NCBI RefSeq assembly: GCF_015706575.1
Contig: NW_024037072.1
Coordinates: forward strand, 17,361,162 to 17,425,161
DNA length: 64,000 bases
Source: Patiria miniata
Lineage: Eukaryota > Echinodermata > Asteroidea > Valvatida > Asterinidae
Direction of reading: 5' to 3'
The notes under the pieces are model-generated. The model saw nothing but the letters and a program-made list of their open reading frames with translations, ran no database searches and was not told where the DNA came from. Position numbers and translations under genes: made by a program. How positions within the stretch are numbered: the stretch's first letter is position 1; every line of letters starts with the position of its first letter. Positions 24,781-37,170 of the stretch are shown here, piece after piece.

Positions 24781-25452
24781 CATAGAAGACTAGATCGGCA
24801 GCGCGTCCACACGTGGGGATTTGCATGATGGGTCACGTGCTGGAGGAAAGATACAAATTATGCGCGAAAACATGACGAACGCAACGCCATTTACGCGCAT
24901 AGTGCACCATGCATCGCTAACGCGTGTGTGCATCGCGTAAATACTCGTTACGCATTTCTAGCTTCGCGCGCGTTGAGCTAGGTCACGTGCTGGAGGAAAG
25001 ATACATTTAGCTCATAGAGTTTTATTAAAAAAACTAGAGAGCGCACTCATCACGTGACCCCGTGCTGGCGAGGACATTTCGTAAGTGGGCAAAGCACATG
25101 CGCACAACACATAACGTTAGGCAAAACAGCACGGTAAAACAAGGCATCGTCGGGGGGATTTATAAGTGGAACCAACAGTAAAACAACAAGATACGCATTG
25201 CAGTCAATCCTGAAGTGTGCACATCCGAGTATTTTTTGCCCACTTACAAAATGGCGGCGAGGTCTACAGGGTGGCACGTCTGCATTGTGCGTGTGGTATA
25301 GTGAATGCGTGCTCTAGTTTTTATAATATAACTCTATGATTTAGTTCCATTACTTTATGTTGATTTGTTGCGCGTTCATGAGAGACAACAAAAATGGCGG
25401 AGATTTATCGCACAGTGAAAGGGCGCGTGTTGACGCGCTGCCGATCTAGTCT
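24781..25452. repeat. Nested foldback element
   Basis: AGACTAGATCGGCAGCGCGT at 24787 is inverted at about 25433-25452. Inside, CATAGAGTTxTATTA and CTAGAG arms (25014-25045, 25312-25342) and GTAAGTGGGCAAA arms (25081, 25236) form further inverted pairs. These are concentric palindromes as in foldback or MITE-like transposons. No transposase. Confidence 0.65.
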
Positions 25453-26367
25453 TTTTTTTTCTATATCTATGCACAAAACACAGAGCCTGAGCAATACACG
25501 ACCTCACGTCACGCTGTGTACATCCCAGGTAAACACGTACACGCACGCTTTACAAACACGTATGAATGTACGTAACCTATGGGCCTTTGTGAACCAATCG
25601 CATACGTGCATTCACGCACCGAGCGCTAAGCTCCGCCCAGTCACGCATGCATGACAGTGCATTCATAACATTGGAATCGGCCGTATCTGCCAATGGTGAA
25701 GAATTCTTAAACAATTCCTGGATCCAGACCCAGATCCAGATCACTTCCAAAATCTAATGGATTTGTACTTGTACCGAGGACCACTCCTAAAAATGTTTTC
25801 ATGAAAATTCGTCCAAAACTTGTTGAGTTATCTTGTTAATAACCGACAAACCAACAAACAAGTCCACGCCGATGAACAGATAACCTCCTTGGCGGAGGTT
25901 ACAATGGACAGTTACAAGTTACAAGTTGCGAGACATGTCAAGACCAGCAAATAATAAACAAATACTAAACATTTGCAACGAGCTAGTATATATTAGGACG
26001 CGACTAGCTAAACAGGACTGTCTAGTTACTCGTCCTGAAGTCAAACACACATACATGTGCTTCACAAGCGTACATGAAAGTACAATATCGAAGAGTAAAC
26101 TAAAAACCACAACTTCCAAAAACAGCAACCGAACACTAGTTATTTTTTTTGGTCACAGACATATTTCTTTTAACTGCAAATGTTTCCCCACTTTCCTGGT
26201 TGTACCAAAAAGGGCCAATGACCTAAATCGTAAAAATTCAATCAATAAAATATAAATTTGAATTTAGTTTAGAAAAGTTCGACAATCTGAATATCGCTAG
26301 GGTAAAAAAGGACGTTTTAAAATTATCATACCTCGGGAGCGGTGTTCTCCTTGAATTAGCTTCAAGT

Positions 26368-27425
26368 CAGGGTTGGCGATTTTTTTGATTTTTAAAAAAA
26401 AATCAAATAAAAATCGGATTTATTTGATTTAAATCAGAGTTTTTTCATTTAAATCAGATTTTTTTGATTGTTTTAACTTTCAAAATATTGATATGTCTAA
26501 ACATGTGTTTTAATCTCCTCATGCAACCTCATACCCATCACAAAGGAGTTTACAGGTTCCTATAATACCCATCATCCACAAAACTCAATAAATTGATAAA
26601 TGCTTTTGAAAAAAAAATGTATTGTATCAGTGATTTAAAAAAAATCACTTGATTTCTTCTACATGTAGTTTACATCATTGGTTCAATGATATATTAATAC
26701 TAAAGACACTTTAAAGGTGCATTGCTTGATTGATAGTAGCTGAGATACGTTGTGTGTGGATACGAATGAAAACCTAATTTATGGTACGTGTACATGGCAT
26801 ACAAAAATATGACAGTTCTCCTTGGGCATGTTGATTTCATAAAAATACTTCTAATTTCAAAACCGGCGGCACTGATTAGTGAAACTTATAGTGTTTGATT
26901 GATGGTCCAAGGTGGAGAACAAAAATCAGGCCTTGCACCTTTTAAAAGGTTTTACATGCATCTCAATGTAAATTTGTAGAGAGAAACGTTGGGACTTTAA
27001 ATACACTTTTTGATGGTTCATGTAAGCCTTTACCAGCACAGTTGATTCACAATATTACTGTAAGCAGATCAAGGAATAATTAAAGCAAACGTGAGTGTGC
27101 TCTCTTTAAAATTAAAAACTTTGAAGAAAAACTTTTAAACTCAGATCTTGACTTAATCAAAACAACAATTTTGTGTAATTATGCAAAACCTAAATTGAGT
27201 CGATGGTGATAAAGTAGGCGTGTTTTAATGTGTTAACAACATCTTACACTTTGTAGTTAAGTGAATCAGTTGATTTAAATGATTAAAATGACCCTCAATC
27301 AATTGATTTTGCCAAAAATAAGTTTTTTACAAAAAAGTGATTTGAATCAGTGATTTTTATGAAAAAAAATCATTTGATTTAAATCATTTGATTTAAATTA
27401 ACGTGATTTAAATCAGCCAACCCTG
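26368..27425. mobile_element. hAT-like non-autonomous element, 1.06 kb
   Basis: Termini CAGGGTTGGC and GCCAACCCTG are perfect 10-bp inverted repeats, extended by GATTTAAATC-rich subterminal sequence at both ends. It is flanked by an exact 8-bp target duplication CTTCAAGT (26360-26367, 27426-27433). The ends and the 8-bp duplication are characteristic of hAT elements. The interior has no transposase frame. Confidence 0.92.
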
Positions 27426-27433
27426 CTTCAAGT

Positions 27434-28442
27434 CGTTCATTTTGAGTATTTAGCGCGAATTGGAATGCAGTTGAAGATTATCGTTCAATTTACTAAAAAA
27501 AAAAACATTCAATTTCAAGCCTGCGAAACGAAAAACTCGACAATCAAATTTGAAGGTTCGCTCATTCAAATTAAATTTATTACCGAAGAGCATTCAAATG
27601 CGGGATGTCGGCAGTGAAATTCAAATAATCACTTTGACCGTTTTTGGAGAACAATCACAAAAACAATTGAACGAAATATCAGTGGCGTAGCATTTGAGGG
27701 GAGGGGGGACTGTTCCCCCCACCCCCCAAAAAAGACAAAAATTAACGAGTGCCCTTTTTGCGGGGAACGATGCGCGTACGTCGGCAATATTGCCGCCCTG
27801 AAAAGCGCCACCTAGTACCCGATAGTGGCCATGATCTTCTGCTTTTTCACGTCTACTCCCTCAATAAAAATGACCTTGCTACGTCACTGAATATATTTTC
27901 ATAATTCCAACAAGAAATGGATACATAATTAAACAAGTTGGAAGAATTAAATTTAAAGGAGTTGAATGATGAATATGAATGCAACGATGAAAGAATAGAT
28001 GCCGAAGAATTGGAGGGGGGGGGAAACTAAAGATGACAAGTGCAGCTGTCCTAATTAAAACCTTTTGTTTTCAGCGTTACTTCTGTTTACCTTTTTGTCC
28101 ATTTTGATGGAAATGATGTTATATTAAATGCGCGAAGTGCTAAAGTTATTGTTCATAAACGGAAATGAAAGTAAGAATCGTAGGCAGAAACCTTATTTAA
28201 TGAAGGTGTGCGAAATTAAATGACGATTGGGTAATATTTAATTTAACGCCGCAATTTCTACTTTGGATGTGTTGGCAAACAAATTTGCACGCCATAAAAA
28301 TGAATGAGAACCAAATAATAAGCAGCACGATCCAAATCGCATACGTTAAAAACGCATTTGAATGTATTTCTGACGCATTAGAGCGGGAAAACCTATACAA
28401 AGAAAAAACATAGGTAAGACTATAAAGAAACAAAAGTCATAC
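27434..28442. other. Intron sequence, nothing recognised
   Basis: Part of the 12.5-kb receptor intron between the hAT-like element and the MAM-B exon. AT-rich, with a G-run near 28015 and an 11-base C-run near 27716. No coding exon with the phase needed by the receptor was found. Confidence 0.5.
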
Positions 28443-28646
28443 CAATGTTAATGTCATCGAAGGCAATACCCGACCTAGAGCCTCCATAATGGACTGCCTC
28501 AAGAGCAATTTGAAATTCTGAAGTAGCATTTCTCACACATCTCCTTGCTTTAAACCAACCACTCGCAGTCCTATGGTTTCTCGTAAAGATGAGTTTTCCC
28601 TCACTAGTTGTCTCATTTACTGGAAGGTGATACACATTAAGAGTCC
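28443..28646 (-). CDS. RTK exon: MAM-B domain, C-terminal part
   Basis: Encodes TLNVYHLPVNETTSEGK, ARRCVRNATSEFQIALEA and FDDINI, with the fourth MAM cysteine. Acceptor GTCACACAG, donor G|GTATGA, 204 bp, phase 1-1. It is very close to 40762-40971, differing mainly in the central loop. The following intron is the largest in the gene (12.5 kb, to 15962) and carries two satellite-like arrays and several transposons. Confidence 0.88.
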
Positions 28647-30937
28647 CTGTGTGACAATAACAATGAAATCACAACGAAATTAATCATTTATGTCATTTAC
28701 TCCGTAGTTGTGTATAGTTTCATGAGTATAATGCATTTTTTCATAGAATATTACTTTCTAGCAAAATGCATTCTAGGAGAAAGCGGGTAATGAAGGCAAA
28801 ATGTTTTTATCATCTGGATTCTTCTACATCTGTTTTTCTGATTGTTGTTTTTTTATCTGTTTTGGTAAAAAAAAAAAAAAATTAGGTATTATATCCTTAT
28901 ATTTGAATTTAAAAGCTTTTACGTTTGACACAGACATTTTTTATTTTGTCCCAAAGATGAATTTTCCAATCACAAATGTTGCAAATGGTATAGTTATGGT
29001 AATTTCAAAATTTTTACCTGATATTAAGGTACTGTTCGCATCAAGGTCGGCCATATTAGATTCTTTGCATGCATTATATTTGATCACATGACCATACAGT
29101 TTCGTCTGAAGTCATAATTCTTTATAGGTTTAGACATAAACCACAAGTTTGAGCTAGAACAATGCGTGTTACAAGTATTCTTGTAGAAAAAACGGGCTTT
29201 TATGATAACTAGTCGTTTTCAAATCAGTGTTACCTCGGTGACCATCGACAACCACAGACTTAGTTTTAGTACGATGTTGACCCCTGTTCATGCCGATCGG
29301 CAAGGGTTTTGTGTGCGGAGACATTACAAACAGTTTCAAATTAGAACTGTGTCCACCAGTCATGATTATTACAGAACTGACCTCTGCACTTTATGACCTT
29401 ACATCACAGTGATTTATTACACTGTTATTGTTCGATTATTACAAATTACCGCTTAGACGTTAATGTAAAACTCCTTGTCAACCGAAACGAGGGCGCAATG
29501 AAACTCAACGGGTAGTTGATGAGTAGTTTCTGAGTATGGTGGCAACAACATTTTGCTAATGAATATTACATTTGCATAAGCATAAGAAGAATGTCAAGAA
29601 TTTCCCTTAGATGTAAACTGTGACATTTATTGACACAGGGCCATGGATTCCTCTGCCAACATCTAACTAACTCACTATTTTGTTTAACAATACAGGGCTG
29701 ACACGAGCAGTAGAATTATCTTCCATGTACTGCCTTTTGTGTTTAATTAAATGCGCTTATCCAAGCCTTCCTCAATCTTTGTGTGTGAATTCTTTTAGGT
29801 TGTAAATGAATGAAGTGGAATATGACATGTCAGTGTTTATTTTGATTTTGATCGACATGGATGTCAGAGCTCGATCCTCTGAGCCTCAGTAGTTGCCTAC
29901 CTTTGCTGCATGATATAAGAAGCAGATTTTTACAGACTGCTTGATGGCAAAGATTAAGTGAAGTTACCAAAAGCGTCAAGATTTTGAACGTCAAGGAAAC
30001 CGTGAGTTGTGTTTATTAATTATCAAGAATTGGATTTAAGATGTTTGGAGCTATTGTTACAGGACAAATATGACAGTGCTACCTTGCTAAAGTTTCGATC
30101 GAATAGTTGACATTGTTGATGAAAATTATTGTACATGAACATAAGTGTATTTGTTTTCGATTTGTCGTGTAAAGTATTGGAGATTTTCAGGTATTATTGA
30201 CGGTATGTTTTGGACAATCTTCCGTTGAAATATTAGATGGCCCTAGCCGTAGCCTAGCTAGGGTGTACGCCAAATTGAGGCAGATGTTTGATGAGCCGGG
30301 ATGCTTGCGAAGACGTTTGATACATGTTGTAGCACCCGAGTATGACGTAACGTGAGTTACAGCCCAAATTAGTGTACAATTTTCTGTATGACTTTGTAGG
30401 GAAAGTGATTTAAAAGTACCCACACCTAGCGTTCTATCTTAAATTAAATTTGTTTTTATAAACTAAAACCAGAGATTTTGTTTCAAATTCAAGGTGTATT
30501 TTCTGAGAAGAAATACTGAGTTTATTTTGTGATATACTTTTATTGTTTTCTGCCTTAAAACACTAGATTTAAAGTAATGCACAAGTTGATGTAAATATAG
30601 TTTGGCGAATTATTACTCTTTTTATTACTTGAGAAATATTGTAAATGCTGCTAGTAGAAGAAGTGAACTTTAAAATTAAATTGTAAATCATTATAGTCTA
30701 AATAGAACTGAACTTGTCCATTGTTGTGATTATTTGGTGCTTGCAGTCTAATCTCTTTTATCTTTCCAGTCACAGTCCTTAAAATAAAGGGGTAACAGTG
30801 ACAAAGCAACACCCTTTAGTTGCAAAACGTGGGTAAACAAATGGGATGGAAAGATTCATTTCAATAAATATATTAGTTTTGGCTTATGTGATAATTTTAA
30901 AACTGTAAAAATTATAAAAATGGCCTGCAAACCTTAC
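28647..30937. other. Intron sequence, nothing recognised
   Basis: 2.3-kb intron inside MAM-B. A poly-A tract lies near 28867. Open frames on both strands are under 100 codons and lack motifs. Confidence 0.5.
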
Positions 30938-31165
30938 CCGTGCCGTATGCATACATATTGTACCAGAAAGTGAAACACCACTTGTTTCCTGGCTGTTCTC
31001 TACTCGGCAATACGACAGGGCTGACAAGTATAGCGTTTCTGCCGTAACGTAATGAAGTTAGAATGTAGTGGCCACTCACATCTGTATAGGGTAGTTTTTC
31101 ATGAATGAAAAAAAAATAATCAGCCGATGACTTTAGAAGCAATGTTGCGTTGATGATTTCAATAA
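30938..31165 (-). CDS. RTK exon: MAM-B domain, middle part
   Basis: Encodes INATLLLKSSADYFFF, YTDVSGHYILTSL and PGNKWCFTFWYNMYAYGT (third MAM cysteine). Donor G|GTAAGG is clear. The acceptor ACCGAG is weak; I chose it because it restores frame with the exon upstream and matches the exon start in MAM-A, and this 5' border is the least certain in the model. 228 bp, phase 1-1. Confidence 0.82.
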
Positions 31166-31500
31166 CTCGGTACGAGCGGCTTGTACTCTTTGGTTTGGAG
31201 TAATTTGGTTGATAAAGTCAAGGTCAATGTGAGGCAAAAAGATTTACATTTCAAATCAAACGCAGTGAAATATAGAATTTGGCTTTCATTGTTATAATTT
31301 TGTGACAAATAATAATTTTAAGACATGAAAACAGGGTTCAAAGAAGGTAACGCACGAAAAAGGGATAGACTAAGCTACTATGTGTAAAACAAACATGTGC
31401 TTCTTTTGATCCTAAGCGACTCTGTTGTTTACCAATGAAATTAAACCCAAAACTTCAGATCATGTAAACAGGGCATGAGAAATTTTACGGTGCAAGTTTT

Positions 31501-31882
31501 ATCAGCTTTGTACAAGAGGGTGAGATTTAAACGCCATACGAAACAAATACTCACTTTCAGAATGTCGATTCAGCGTTGGAAAACGTGGTCGAAGGCGCTT
31601 GCTGCGGCGGAAGGCGCATGCTGCGGCCGAAAGCTTCTGAAGGAATGCAAGATTACCCCTGATGTCATTGCACTCCTCCTGGATCGTGTGTTGCGAAAAA
31701 CGATCCCGGAGGTGTGCAATCACATCGGCCGCAGCATTCGCCTTCCGCCGCAGCATGCGTCTTCTGTCACCGTGTACAGCGTTGTATCGACATTGGAGGG
31801 CGCCAACTCAAAAGTGGCAGATTCTGGAAGTGATATTTTTTTTGTACAGGGTTTAAATCTCACCCTCTTGCACAAAGCTGAT
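31501..31882. repeat. Long palindromic element, about 380 bp
   Basis: ATCAGCTTTGTACAAGAGGG at 31501 is inverted at the right end (to 31882), and the centre is also palindromic (CTGATGTCATTGCAC against GTGCAATCACATCxG, plus GCGGCGGAAGGCGCATG arms). The open frames on both strands here are mirror images caused by the palindrome. Probably a foldback MITE; target duplication unclear. It lies in the MAM-B intron. Confidence 0.75.
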
Positions 31883-32071
31883 GAAAGTCGATCCATAAAA
31901 TGTGTCATGCCTTGTTTTGCATGATTCGAAATGATAATTCAATTGGTAAACAACAGAGTTATTTACGATCAAAAGTATGGCATGTTTTTTGACATGTAGT
32001 ACAAAACAAATAACTATCGATATGCTTTTAATATCATAAACTATTGCCAGTAACCTTCCCACTGACACTAA

Positions 32072-32439
32072 GGCCAAAAAAAAAGTCTCCGGTTTCTGGT
32101 ATGGAGCTTGCCCAAAAAGTGGTGCGGCGACGCGTTTTTATTTTTTTTTTTACCTGATTTTTCTGCTTCAAATGTCGGCTGATGACTGCAAATGGTGCCC
32201 GACTAAACTTAGTGCAAATATATGGGAGTCCAGAGAGGCCACATAAAGCTTATTCTCGACCATAACCCAATCGAAAAACATGTTAAAATTGTGCAGCTGC
32301 AGGATTCCAGTCAAACCAGTGAGTTTGACGGTTTTGAGACATCATCTTTCATTGAAAAAGAAACGTTTTCATTTTGCTGACGCGCATGGCTACGGCGACG
32401 CGCGCGCATACCAGAAACCGGAGAATTTTTTTTTTGGCC
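32072..32439. mobile_element. PIF/Harbinger-like MITE, family 2, copy 1
   Basis: Inverted termini of about 32 bp: GGCC, an A-run, then TCTCCGGTTTCTGGTATG, with the mirror CATACCAGAAACCGGAGA at the right end. TAA target duplication on both sides (32069-32071, 32440-32442). 368 bp, no transposase. The second copy is at 57403-57772. Confidence 0.9.
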
Positions 32440-32769
32440 TAAGCTCGTTTGTTATCAATGATCGTTTGATGCAGCTGGAGTTTTATTTTAATCATCAAGG
32501 AAATGATCACAGCATTTGCAGGCAGACGATAATGCCCCAGTCAACATAACTCTCAGAAATCGCTTATGGGAGTTTTTTGAGGACAGGGTAATCACACAGG
32601 CTAAAACCCGTACTGTGGAATGGTTTCCCAGGTGTCCATATGTGTATCTCAAATAACACGTGTGCAGTCCACCTCATACCCTTCAGGATTTCTAAGCCCG
32701 CCTTCTCAACAGAGCACATTTAAAAAGGCAAACCGGGAAAACTAGATCTATGGCTGCTCGATGAAATGA

Positions 32770-34195
32770 ACATAGGGTAGATAGATAAATAGATAGACTG
32801 ATTTATTCAACCACAAATCGTGGCCCGAAGTCCAAATTGCATGTGAATTTACAATATTAATTTAAAATTAAAATTATATTCACAATCAAAACACATACGG
32901 GGATAACTGGCATAAACGGGTTTTTTTTTAAAGGGTGAATTTTTTTTAAATTGTGTCCCAGTACACGCATCCCTTTACTCCCCAAAAAGGTTATTCGTTT
33001 AAAAGCGTAAAAAAAAATTGTATGGGGCTTCTATGAAATCTTGACGTACTAGCAGGGAGGGAAAAACATTTGTTTGCACTACGCAATGACATTCCATGGC
33101 ACTCGAACCGTTGGGGGGGGGGGGGGGGGCAAAGACATTGTTCTCAAGTTTTGCGAGAGCCCAACAGCAAATTTGGTATTGTGGTTTATCCTTCTGTCTT
33201 CTAGTGAGTCAATATTACAGACCTGGAGTGCACTTCTGTAAGAGGTGTATTTATTACCCAATATGACCATACACGCTTTGTTGGTATCATTTCTATGTCA
33301 CTGATTTGTTAACGTGTAAGACTTGAATGCCAGACAACGCCACATTACTCTAGAACTGGAAGCACATAACCCATATAAACTGCTCTCAGTTCATCAACAT
33401 TAAAACCGAATCTTATCAATGTTCTCAACATGAACAGTTTCCTATTGGCTTTAACAAGGATGGTGTTCACATTGGTGTTCCATTTTAAGTCATTTTGCAA
33501 CCAGATGCCCAGAACCTTAGCAGTACTTACATAATGCAGTGAATCAGCACCAATTTTCAGAACATTTATCGGCGGTAACGTTTTCTTGAAACACACCTGC
33601 AGAGCTTGGGATTATCTAAGATTATCTAAGTCACTTTGGATAAGGCTTTCACAAGAGGTCGTGCGATTTTCAACAAAGGTGAGGTCGTCAACGTATTTCC
33701 AGATTTTTGAATGAACTGCATCATTAATCAAAATTTGGAAACAAATGGGGCCGAGTTTGTTTCCTTGAGGAAATACAATCATTTAGACAAAGATAATCGG
33801 ACAGGGCACTGTTGTAACGAACCCATTGACTCCTTTGGTTCAGAAAATCACATATCCATGGAACAATGGATTCACGGACTCGAAAAGAATAATAATCGTT
33901 TGTATGAATATGGTGTGATCGACCAAGTCAAAAACCTTAATAGAAAAAAAAGACCGTGAGAATCACTGTACCCACTTTGTTACGTCTCTCAGCGCCTTGA
34001 AAAAGACAATGAACGAGAACAACCAAATAGTGGGCAGTAAAAACACCTTTAACATTGCCAAACTTCCGTAAATCAATTGCACTGCTAAGGTCTGTGATAA
34101 ATCCTTCAGCAATTTTAGTGAAGACAGAGGTAAGCGAAATAGGTCTGAGTTTATCAATACAAGCAGGATATTGCTTAGGGATGTGACATGATTTT
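32770..34195 (-). mobile_element. LINE remnant with 3' tail, in MAM-B intron
   Basis: Degenerate reverse-transcriptase pieces: PISFTSVFTKIAEGF near 34170, PQGNKLGPICFQILINDAV near 33750, WKYVDDLTFVEN near 33690 (YVDD active-site box), and a well-kept C-terminal piece KVLGIWLQNDLKWNTNVNT to YMGYVLPVLE at 33345-33596. A TATC/TCTA microsatellite-like tail lies at about 32775-32800 on the same strand, as in CR1/L2-type LINEs. Multiple stops and shifts; inactive. Confidence 0.8.
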
Positions 34196-35178
34196 ATTAT
34201 AAACTGGCGACAGTAAAGGCTTCCTTTGATATCGTTTTATGCTGTGGTCATGTATCACCAAGATCCGTTGAATTGAAAATGGTAGGCCTACGTGAAACCT
34301 TTACGAGTCATTGTGCTATAGGCACAATGGATTCAGGATTCATCACGTCCCTGGTTTTATTATTATCCCGTAAACCGTTTGGAAGATATTACGGTTTGTT
34401 CTGATTTGAGGCTCATGTCCATATTTTGAATTCAACCAAGTTTGATCTTCCGGTAGCCCCAGAAGTAACGGTCAAGCGACTTAACGATTGCGACAAAAAT
34501 GCTAATCAATTAATGGTTTATCTTATTACAGCATGTGAACACTATTGATCATTTTGTTCAAAAGTTACAAATGAAAGAAGATGGTCCATTTTCAACTCAA
34601 ATCGCTTGTGATTTGATACCTGAAGACTTCATCATGACGTCAGAGTTATATGCACACTTTTGGATCTTGGGTGATGTTGGTTTAGAGTAACAAGTTTATA
34701 ACATAAACCGTTGAGAAGAAAAGTTCAGGAAGATTATTTTCACAAAAAAAGTGAAAGAAAGAAAGAAAGACAAAAAGAAAGAAGGGGATAAGGGGAGATG
34801 GAAAAAATAAGCATATTTATTACAACGATTCTAAAAGGGTGACTGGTTGTGCCCGATCATCTAATCACTGTCACTCGGAAGCGTGTTATCCCACACGTAG
34901 AAAGACTGAAAAACTGACAACATCACAAGACAAGAAAATGATCAAGTTACCACACTTCCAATGCTCCAAGGTTTTTCAATGTATATTAAATTAAATCTGT
35001 TAAAATCAATCTTTATTAAGACAACAAAGCTTAAAGATGCATCATCGGAGGAATGGAGTCAACATAAGAACAGAAAGCTTACTTTAACTTTGGTCAATTA
35101 ATCTCTTTATTTGATTGTAGCCTTTTTTTGACACCGCGATGATAGATTAATGAAACATCACGTGATGCAAAAACTTAC

Positions 35179-35307
35179 TGCCAAACGTCCTGTCGAAATC
35201 TGGCCAATTGTCAAAGGCGTCTTGCCCCTGCACCAGCCACCAGATGGACATGTACTCATTGGATTGTCTCCAACCACAAATCCCTTCCTCGAAGGTGCAG
35301 TTGAAGC
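35179..35307 (-). CDS. RTK exon: MAM-B domain, N-terminal part
   Basis: Encodes GFNCTFEEGICGWRQSN, then WWLVQGQDAFDNWPDFDRTF, the usual start of a MAM domain with its first two cysteines. Acceptor CCACCGCAG, donor A|GTAAGT, 129 bp, phase 1-1. This exon keeps the typical MAM spacing through FDNWPDFD better than the MAM-A copy. The next coding exon is 4.0 kb away; the intron between holds LINE, MITE and palindrome insertions. Confidence 0.87.
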
Positions 35308-36017
35308 CTGCGGTGGCGTGAAAAAATAGAAACAGAACGCTTCGTCATCCGTTGGAATTGCTCAAATTGATACTTCATGAAGTTAATCATTTACCGTGAC
35401 ATTTCCTCTGTGTCGTACAATGCACTGAAGGTCAAGTAAAGAAAATTAATTCTTTCCACACAACACAAAAAAACATATAATGTTACCTTCTCGATTTTGG
35501 AAAATGATTCTGCGTAATTTTTCTTCGATCTTGCACAATGCATTACCTACCGCCACGAAGTACATCACTGAAGGACCCGAAATGTGAGTACACGAAAAGT
35601 CGCGTTAACGTCACATAATCTTTAGTTGTTTAAAATTACAGGGAACAAATGAGATATCGTGTTAATGTTGCTCAGTCTGGTTGGTCTTAGGTTGGGAAAC
35701 AAAAACTGGTTAAAATATTTACCTGACCTTTCATAGTACAATTATTTCAAGAGTAACCGAGATTTCTAGTTTAGATAAATGTCAAAAGCATCCAGTGGGA
35801 TACCCTGTTTACATTTAGTGATCGCAATTTTGGAACATTTTTGTTTGCTGGTTAAATGGTTGCACACACGAGACGAACATTGAAAGCGCACATTGCTTCA
35901 TCCTCTCATTATACATTTGTATATTAAAAAAGAATTTGTACTTGAATTCAAATCCGCGGGAGCACACCCAACCTCTTTTTGCTATACTCGTTAACGGAAA
36001 TAAACGTCATACCGATA

Positions 36018-36388
36018 TGTTTTTCCAACTTTCACTCGGGAGGCAACACACTGAGTATACAGTGTTTATACGTCGATGAAGGGCAAACCTAACTTGATTT
36101 ACATCACCCCGACGCAAAAATTCCATCTTATTAATAGTTAATGCGGTACCCGCTGCTATGTATATTAGATTCGAACCAGCCAACTGATCCCGTTATCTCG
36201 GTGGTTGAGTGGTAAGACGTCTGCACTAGAAAGTGGGAGGTCTTTGGTTCGAGTCCCACCTGAGTAATTTTTTTCAACTTTCACTCGGGAGGTAACACAC
36301 TGTGTATACTGTGTTTATACGTCGGTGAAGGGCAAAACCTAATTTGATTTACATCACCCCGACGCAAAAAGTCCATCTTATTAATAGT
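36018..36388 (+). repeat. tRNA-derived SINE (tRNA-Ser-like head) with a partial second copy
   Basis: 36192-36267 has polymerase III promoter boxes: an A-box-like GGTTGAGTGGTAAG and a perfect B box GGTTCGAGTCC. The loop CTAGAAA resembles tRNA-Ser with an AGA anticodon. The acceptor stem is imperfect, so this is not a functional tRNA. The tail body (CAACTTTCACTCGGGAGG to CATCTTATTAATAGT, about 36270-36388) is repeated without the head at about 36020-36138, which marks a SINE family. Confidence 0.8.
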
Positions 36389-36972
36389 CATACCGATATT
36401 TTCATGTTCAAGTTAACAGAACAACCCTTGTCGTTCCTTCTCATCTTTTTTTCACCACAGTCTAAGACACTCACGGTGTATCCAACTAGGTCACGTAACA
36501 AACACAATGTCCCTTGCCCTGCACTCGCAGGACTCACTCCAAGAGCACTTTGAGATATTACGGGCCGCGTCTCTGGAACGCTTTGGATGATGTTGGTCAA
36601 TTTAAATGCTTCTAAAAGAGGACTTTGATTTTCAATTTGTGATAATTTTCTATTTGTCTGCAATCTTTAATATTTCTTTTATAAAACTGTACTTACTTTG
36701 TTCTTTCATTACGCAATACTTTGTACTGTCTGTCTCTTTGTCCTGTTCTTGTATTGACTGGCATGTGTTTTTCATTATCGTTTCCCTTACAATTGTTTCC
36801 CTGCGTTTTAAGACATGTTTATACAAGCTTCGACTTCTTGAATTTCCCTGCATTGCTGTTATTTAGATTTTGCTTTAATTATGGTAATAAATTTGTACTT
36901 GAATTGAATAAAAAAATAGATAAACGACAATACATTTCATTTTCGAAATACCTATTTCAAATTGTCTCTCAC

Positions 36973-37170
36973 CTTTTACAGCAATTGCTACAGTCATACT
37001 GTCGAGCAGCTCACCATCTGCGTCGAACGCTTCGCATTGTAGTGTCATTCTATGGATGTCTCTGTTAGGTGACACAACGACACTACTGCTAACGCTCAAT
37101 CCGTCGATGGTGTCGACGCTTCTGTTACTGACTTGTTTCACTGGCTGGCCAGCCAAGGTCCACACAAGTT
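36973..37170 (-). CDS. RTK exon: Ig0 domain, second half
   Basis: Starts ELVWTLAGQPVKQVSN (core Ig tryptophan) and contains HRMTLQCEAFDADGELLDS (second Ig cysteine), ending TVAIAVK. Acceptor CACTTTGTAG, donor G|GTGAGA, 198 bp, phase 1-1. It joins MAM-B as G+GC (Gly) with no spacer, so Ig0 and MAM-B are adjacent modules. Confidence 0.86.

Larger units (their letters stand above)
23219..25910 (+). repeat. Dispersed repeat split by a 2.4-kb insertion (tentative)
   Basis: The left part (AAGCACTCAGAGAGCG, then AACCTCCACCAAGGC, 23219-23275) and the right part (GGATCCAGACCCAGATCCAG to TAACCTCCTTGGCGGAGGTT, 25670-25905) resemble the two ends of one short repeat family that I recall from several animal genomes. 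The segment between, 23276-25660, would then be an insertion. This rests partly on memory of the family. Confidence 0.4.

Noticed and set aside
26368..27425. AT-rich promoter or matrix-attachment region
   Set aside because: The exact 8-bp direct flanks and inverted ends show it to be a transposon.
31475..31924. 149-codon open frame on the plus strand (with mirrored frames on the minus strand)
   Set aside because: It coincides with the long palindrome, and the mirrored frames on both strands follow from the inverted repeat. No domain is seen.
36192..36267. Functional tRNA gene
   Set aside because: Pol III boxes are present, but the acceptor and T stems do not pair properly and the tail is repeated nearby, so a SINE is the better reading.
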